Assembly: GCF_014884995.1 (NCBI RefSeq)
Contig: NZ_JABMII010000016.1
Location: forward strand, 1 to 37,800
Direction: 5' to 3'
DNA from: Spirabiliibacterium pneumoniae
Lineage (GTDB): Bacteria > Pseudomonadota > Gammaproteobacteria > Enterobacterales > Pasteurellaceae
Length of the DNA: 37,800 nt
The notes below the pieces were generated by a model. That model worked only from the letters and a program-made list of their open reading frames with translations. It was not told where the DNA came from and searched no databases. Below are positions 33,274 to 37,800 of this stretch, one piece after another. The first letter of the stretch is position 1. Every line of letters starts with the position of its first letter. A program made the translations under genes and the position numbers.

Positions 33274-36195
33274 ATGACATCACCAACAGCTTTAAGCGCA
33301 CTGCTAACCAAACTCCGTGCCACACAAAGTCAAGCCACATTAGCTGACATCGAAACCGCACTTGGCCAAAAAACGTTTGAATGTCAACTTGAACACGCAC
33401 TTTCGCTCTCCCCTTTTGTCGCACAGGTGCTGCAAAAACAACCACAACTGATCATGCTCTGGCGTGGCTGCCGCACAGCTGATGTCAACTTCACACAAAA
33501 ACTGGCAGCAACACTGGCTAACGTACAAGATGAGCTGACACTACACCGCACTTTGCGCGTATTTCGTCAAGCAGAGATGGCGCATTTGAGCTTTTGTCAA
33601 AGTAATAATCTGATGAGTGTGGAGCAAACGTTTCACGCTCTCTCTGCCTTAGCAGAGTGCATTATCACACAAACCGCTGCATGGCTATATCACACATTAA
33701 GCCAACGCTACGGCACACCGATGAACGCCATAGGTCAAGCTCAGCCGCTAGTGATTCTCGGCATGGGCAAACTCGGCGGGCGAGAGCTGAATTTTTCCTC
33801 TGATATTGATTTGATTTTCACCTATCCTGAAAATGGTGAAACCCAAGGCGCGCGACGCAGCATCGACAATGCCCAGTTTTTCACCCGCTTAGGTCAGCAC
33901 CTCATTCAAGCGCTTGATAGCCACACTGCCGACGGCTTTGTTTACCGCACCGATATGCGCCTACGTCCGTTTGGCGATGCGGGCGCACTCGTACTCAATT
34001 TCACAGCACTGGAGGATTACTACCAAGAGCAAGGGCGCGACTGGGAGCGCTACGCCTTAATCAAAGCGCGCATTATGGGGGAAAACGATCACAATGCCTA
34101 TCATCAACAGCTGACAAATATGCTGCGCCCTTTTGTCTATCGTCGCTACATTGATTTCAGTGTCATTCAATCTCTGCGCAATATGAAAGCGATGATCGAA
34201 CGAGAAGTGCGCCGTCGTGCGCTGGTGAACAACATTAAACTCGGCGCAGGTGGCATTCGTGAAATTGAGTTTATCGTGCAAGTGTTTCAGCTTATTCGTG
34301 GTGGACGCGATACTCACTTGCAACACCGATCACTACTTGATGTGCTCCCCCATTTAGTGCAGCTTAACGTGCTCAGTGAAAGCGAAGGAGAAACGCTGCG
34401 CCAAGCGTATCTTTTTCTGCGCCGAGTAGAAAATGTGCTGCAAGCCATTGATGATAAACAAACCCAAACTTTGCCTGATGATGAAACCAACCGTGCGCGG
34501 CTAGTAACCGCCTGTGCACAATACCCTATTCAAGATGCTAATGCTAACCGCACTTTAGTCACAACTGCCATTCATGATTGGACGAGTTTTGAAACCCATT
34601 TGCAGCAACATCAAAGTGCGGTGCGTGACATTTTTAATGCCTTGATTGGCGAGGAAGAAGCCGTCCACACACAAGCACAAAAACTCAGCCCATGGCAAGA
34701 TTTTTTAAGCTTTAACTGTAGCGATATTGAACATGTGCTCGCGGAAAATGCGCTTGATTCCTTCGACCTTGCTCCGAGTTTGGAACGTTTTCAACACGCT
34801 ATCCTGCGCCGGCCCATCGGTCAGCGCGGACGAGAAGTGCTCAATCGACTGATTCCTGTCTTGCTTGATGGTGTGTTTGCACTCAGCACACGCGCAGCAG
34901 TGCTCGACAGTGTACTCAATATTATTGCCCATATTGTCACCCGCACCACTTACCTTGAGCTGTTGTTGGAATATCCCAACGCACTGAATATGGTCATTCG
35001 TCTTAGTGCTGCCTCGCCGATGATCGCCGAGCAAGTGGCGAAATACCCAATTTTACTGGATGAATTGCTTGACACGCAAACGCTGTTTAACCCACCTCAC
35101 CTGAGTGAATATCCAACCTTACTACACCAGTATATGTTACGAATTCCCCGTGATGATGAAGAGCAACAAATCGACGCGCTGCGTCAGTTCAAACAAGCCA
35201 GCTTGCTACACATCGCTAGTGCAGATATTTTAGGCGAACTGCCCGTGATGAAAGTCAGCGATCATCTCACCTATCTCGCACAGGCCATTATTGGCGCCGT
35301 GGTGACACTGGCGTGGGAAAAAACTCGTGCGCGTTACGGCGTGCCAGCGCACCTTACAGGCGAAGATAAAGGCTTTTTGGTGATTGGCTATGGCAAACTC
35401 GGTGGCATTGAACTGGGATACAAATCTGATCTGGATCTCGTCTTTTTGTACGATAATCACCACACTAGCACTACTGTGGGCGGCAAGCGCAGCATCGACA
35501 GCGAACAGTTTTATCTACGGCTCGCGCAAAAAATCATCAGCATTTTTAGCCTTAACACCCAAGCTGGCGTGCTTTATGATGTGGATATGCGCCTGCGCCC
35601 ATCGGGTGAGGCTGGGTTATTGGTGAGCGCCATCAGCGCCTATGAAAGCTATCAACAGCAAGACGCTTGGACATGGGAAAAACAAGCCCTTGTGCGCGCC
35701 CGAGCGGTGTTTGGCGATGCACCGCTTAAAGTGCGGTTTGAACATATCCGCAAGCAAGTATTGTGCCAAATGCGTGATGTGGCAACGCTGCGTGCAGAGG
35801 TGATGGCAATGCGTGAGAAAATGTACACCCACCTCAGCCACCCCAGCAAACACACCTTCCACCTCAAAAATGATCCTGGTGGCATCACTGACATTGAATT
35901 TTTAGCACAATTTTTGGTGCTTGCCCACGCGCCAACCTGCCCTGAATTAGCCACGTGGTCGGATAACGTGCGCATTTTTGACGACATGGCAACCTACGGC
36001 GTGCTAAGCCAACAAGACAGCGAAGCGCTCAAAACCTGTTACACCACTTTGCGTAACAAAATTCATCAACTCAATCTACAAGATTGCCCACCGAGTGTGG
36101 CAGCAGAAGAATTTAGTGATGAACGCGCCACCGTGCAGCGGTTATGGAAACGCTGTTTTAGTGATGAAAGTGCGGTTAACACTTGCAAAAAGTGA
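33274..36195 (+). CDS. glnE: Glutamine synthetase adenylyltransferase/deadenylase
   Basis: Bifunctional enzyme that adds and removes AMP on glutamine synthetase under control of PII and glutamine. The 973-aa protein has two nucleotidyltransferase domains: the N-terminal (AMP-removing) with GMGKLGGRELNFSSDIDLIF at about residue 165, and the C-terminal (AMP-adding) with GYGKLGGIELGYKSDLDLVF at about residue 705. Each is followed by a GlnD-like helical segment (DMRLRPFGDAG; DMRLRPSGEAG). E. coli GlnE is 946 aa. A good ribosome-binding site (AGGGGG) precedes the ATG. Several uptake signals lie within it. Confidence 0.97.
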   Translation: MTSPTALSALLTKLRATQSQATLADIETALGQKTFECQLEHALSLSPFVAQVLQKQPQLIMLWRGCRTADVNFTQKLAATLANVQDELTLHRTLRVFRQAEMAHLSFCQSNNLMSVEQTFHALSALAECIITQTAAWLYHTLSQRYGTPMNAIGQAQPLVILGMGKLGGRELNFSSDIDLIFTYPENGETQGARRSIDNAQFFTRLGQHLIQALDSHTADGFVYRTDMRLRPFGDAGALVLNFTALEDYYQEQGRDWERYALIKARIMGENDHNAYHQQLTNMLRPFVYRRYIDFSVIQSLRNMKAMIEREVRRRALVNNIKLGAGGIREIEFIVQVFQLIRGGRDTHLQHRSLLDVLPHLVQLNVLSESEGETLRQAYLFLRRVENVLQAIDDKQTQTLPDDETNRARLVTACAQYPIQDANANRTLVTTAIHDWTSFETHLQQHQSAVRDIFNALIGEEEAVHTQAQKLSPWQDFLSFNCSDIEHVLAENALDSFDLAPSLERFQHAILRRPIGQRGREVLNRLIPVLLDGVFALSTRAAVLDSVLNIIAHIVTRTTYLELLLEYPNALNMVIRLSAASPMIAEQVAKYPILLDELLDTQTLFNPPHLSEYPTLLHQYMLRIPRDDEEQQIDALRQFKQASLLHIASADILGELPVMKVSDHLTYLAQAIIGAVVTLAWEKTRARYGVPAHLTGEDKGFLVIGYGKLGGIELGYKSDLDLVFLYDNHHTSTTVGGKRSIDSEQFYLRLAQKIISIFSLNTQAGVLYDVDMRLRPSGEAGLLVSAISAYESYQQQDAWTWEKQALVRARAVFGDAPLKVRFEHIRKQVLCQMRDVATLRAEVMAMREKMYTHLSHPSKHTFHLKNDPGGITDIEFLAQFLVLAHAPTCPELATWSDNVRIFDDMATYGVLSQQDSEALKTCYTTLRNKIHQLNLQDCPPSVAAEEFSDERATVQRLWKRCFSDESAVNTCKK

Positions 36196-36224
36196 TTATT
36201 TATGCAAAATTAAAGCATAAATAA
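36196..36224. repeat. Perfect inverted repeat between glnE and argA
   Basis: TTATTTATGC (36196-36205) and GCATAAATAA (36215-36224) form a 10-bp AT-rich palindrome with a nine-base spacer. It starts at the glnE stop codon and ends three bases before the argA ribosome-binding region. No T-run follows, so it is not an ordinary terminator. Confidence 0.75.
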
Positions 36225-36238
36225 AAAGAGAGAACACG

Positions 36239-37558
36239 ATGAAAGAAACACAATTGGTCGAATGGTTTCGCGAATCCACCCCGTATGTCAACCTCCACCG
36301 TGGCAAAACCTTTGTGATAATGCTTGACAGTGCCACTATTGGTGCTTTTCATTTTCGCAATATTTTGCAAGACATCAGCCTACTCCATAGCCTTGGCATC
36401 AAGCTGGTGGTGGTGTTTGGTGCACATCATCAAATCAACATGGCTCTAAGCGAACATGGGCTGAGCAGCGAATTTCATCACCACATCCGCATCACCGACA
36501 ACCGCACTTTAGAAATAGCCAAGCAAGTGGTGGGCAAAATTCAGTTTGACATCAGCGGCTATCTTTCGCTACGTTCAGTTAATATCGGGCATAGCTCACG
36601 GCATATCAACGTGGTCAGCGGTAATTTTGTCATCGCTCAGCCGATAGGCGTACTTGACGGCGTGGACTACCAACTCAGCGGCAAAGTGCGCCACATCGAC
36701 ATTCACGCTATCGAGCAACAGCTGGCCAACAACGCCATTGTACTGCTCAGCCCCATTGGCGTGTCGGTCACAGGTGAAAACTTCAACCTGCCCTTTGAAG
36801 AAATTGCAACTCAGGTAGCGATAAAACTCAACGCCGACAAACTCATCGGTTTTTGCCCGCAAGACGGTATTTTCAACGAACATGGCGAGCTGATCGCCGA
36901 TCTCTTCCCTGACCTCGCACAACAGCACCTCGATCACCTCAACCAAAACGGCGAATACAACAGCCCGCAAGCACGCTTTCTCTGCGCCGCCATCGCCGTG
37001 AGCCAAGCGGGTGTCAACCGTGCCCATTTGCTCAATTTTGAAAAAGACGGCACACTCCTGCACGAGCTCTTTTCTCGCGACGGCGTCGGCACACAAATTT
37101 CAATGCAGCAGTCAGAAACCATCCGCACCGCCACTGTGGACGACATCGCAGGCCTCTTGGCATTAATTTATCCGCTAGAGCAGCAAGGCATTTTGGTCAA
37201 ACGTTCACGCGAGCAATTAGAAATGGAGATTGATAATTACACGATTATCGACCGTGATGGGGTGATTATCGCCTGTGCCGCATTGAATATTTATGCAAAA
37301 GAGCAGATAGCGGAAATGGCCTGCGTAGCCGTCCACCCAGATTACCGCAATTCATCACGCGGCGATGTGTTGTTCGACGCATTAAAAAAACGCGCCAAAA
37401 AGTGCGGTATCCAGCGTTTGTTTGTGCTGACAACGCGGACGGTGCATTGGTTTCAAGAGCGGGGTTTTCAACCTGCTGATATTACGGCGTTGCCAGCGAA
37501 GAAGCAGGCAAGTTATGATCATCAACGTAAGTCGAAAGTGTTGGTGTATTCATTATGA
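36239..37558 (+). CDS. argA: N-acetylglutamate synthase ArgA
   Basis: First enzyme of arginine biosynthesis: acetyl-CoA plus glutamate gives N-acetylglutamate. The 439-aa protein has an N-terminal amino-acid-kinase-like domain ([40 protein letters not shown]), which in this family binds the feedback inhibitor arginine, and a C-terminal GNAT acetyltransferase domain (about 293-439; [31 protein letters not shown]). E. coli ArgA is 443 aa. It follows glnE by 43 bases, with a palindrome in between that could be an operator. Its presence suggests that the strain makes ornithine by the acetylated route, unlike H. influenzae Rd as I recall it. Confidence 0.95.
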   Translation: MKETQLVEWFRESTPYVNLHRGKTFVIMLDSATIGAFHFRNILQDISLLHSLGIKLVVVFGAHHQINMALSEHGLSSEFHHHIRITDNRTLEIAKQVVGKIQFDISGYLSLRSVNIGHSSRHINVVSGNFVIAQPIGVLDGVDYQLSGKVRHIDIHAIEQQLANNAIVLLSPIGVSVTGENFNLPFEEIATQVAIKLNADKLIGFCPQDGIFNEHGELIADLFPDLAQQHLDHLNQNGEYNSPQARFLCAAIAVSQAGVNRAHLLNFEKDGTLLHELFSRDGVGTQISMQQSETIRTATVDDIAGLLALIYPLEQQGILVKRSREQLEMEIDNYTIIDRDGVIIACAALNIYAKEQIAEMACVAVHPDYRNSSRGDVLFDALKKRAKKCGIQRLFVLTTRTVHWFQERGFQPADITALPAKKQASYDHQRKSKVLVYSL

Positions 37559-37648
37559 TGTAAACTGCCGTTTTTAATCACGCCGTTTCACTATCGCCAC
37601 TGCACTGCACCAGTGGCGACCGCACTTTATGTTTTTAAAGGTTATGTT

Positions 37649-37654
37649 TATAAT
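37649..37654 (+). promoter_or_regulatory. Possible -10 box before the right-edge gene
   Basis: TATAAT at 37649-37654, about 46 bases before the start codon; the -35 (TTTATG, 17 bases upstream) is poor. An uptake signal lies at about 37621. Confidence 0.35.
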
Positions 37655-37699
37655 ACGATCGATGAAAGCCCTCTAAACAAATATAACAAAAGGTAATGC

Positions 37700-37800
37700 A
37701 TGACCATTCTTACTTGGCACGGCAAAGATGAGGCCGTGAAAAAAGCCCGAAAAACGCCTTATCGCCTATTGCGTGAAGTAGCTCATTTTTCTTATCCTAT
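37700..37800 (+). CDS. Start of a probable site-specific DNA methyltransferase (cut by the window)
   Basis: Only 33 complete codons are present, starting at ATG 37700 with AAAAGG six bases upstream; the ATG four bases earlier soon meets a stop. The visible N-terminus (ILTWHGKDEAVKKARKTPYRLLREV, here split as ILTWHGKDEAV and PYRLL) resembles the opening of N6-adenine or N4-cytosine methyltransferases of type III and related systems, in which L-W-GK and PYRLL are followed by a nucleotide-binding domain. None of the catalytic motifs are in the window, so the call rests on this short similarity. A restriction partner would be expected to the right. Confidence 0.42.
   Translation, partial: MTILTWHGKDEAVKKARKTPYRLLREVAHFSYP

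Noticed and set aside
36196-36230. Rho-independent terminator after glnE
   Set aside because: The inverted repeat is AT-rich with a long spacer and is followed by A, not T.

Overview
This window is chromosomal DNA of a Pasteurellaceae bacterium. The best evidence is about sixty copies, counted by eye on both strands, of the Haemophilus-type DNA uptake signal AAGTGCGGT/ACCGCACTT. Gene orders such as slt-trpR-mtgA, mltA-tcdA-znuA and dnaB-alr-pgi also fit that family. I cannot name the species. Most of the window is conserved housekeeping sequence.

Left end (1-2098): the edge of a mobile island inserted at the 3' end of the tRNA-Leu(GAG) gene, which lies just after secG. Next to the tRNA is a P4-family tyrosine integrase. 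It has a cysteine where the first catalytic arginine is expected, so it is probably inactive. Repeats GAACCACG lie in front of the integrase, and iteron-like ATCCCCTT repeats lie beyond its terminator.

2099-10565 (all minus strand): secG-tRNA-Leu; then the packed run slt-trpR-mtgA-topB (cell-wall glycan cleavage, Trp repressor, glycan polymerisation, topoisomerase III); then mltA-tcdA-znuA, whose genes overlap by 1 and 4 bases. ZnuA carries a long histidine-rich loop.

10566-18925: initiator tRNA-Met, a cold-shock protein with a leader of about 100 nt, mpl and fbp divergent, a small unrecognised membrane-anchored protein, and the dnaB-alr-pgi operon.

18926-29718: RNase E and RluC are divergent around a 404-base regulatory gap. 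A ygjV-ychN-recB-recD run follows; recC is not here.

29719-33273: a three-gene TRAP transporter (dctP-dctQ-dctM) next to a KdgF-like cupin. A consensus CRP site and two related palindromes, one in each promoter, suggest a co-regulated uronate uptake module. It sits in the longest stretch of the window without uptake signals (about 4.2 kb). I consider this the most interesting region.

33274-37800: glnE and argA (nitrogen and arginine metabolism), then the first 33 codons of a gene whose N-terminus resembles site-specific DNA methyltransferases, possibly the start of a restriction-modification locus.
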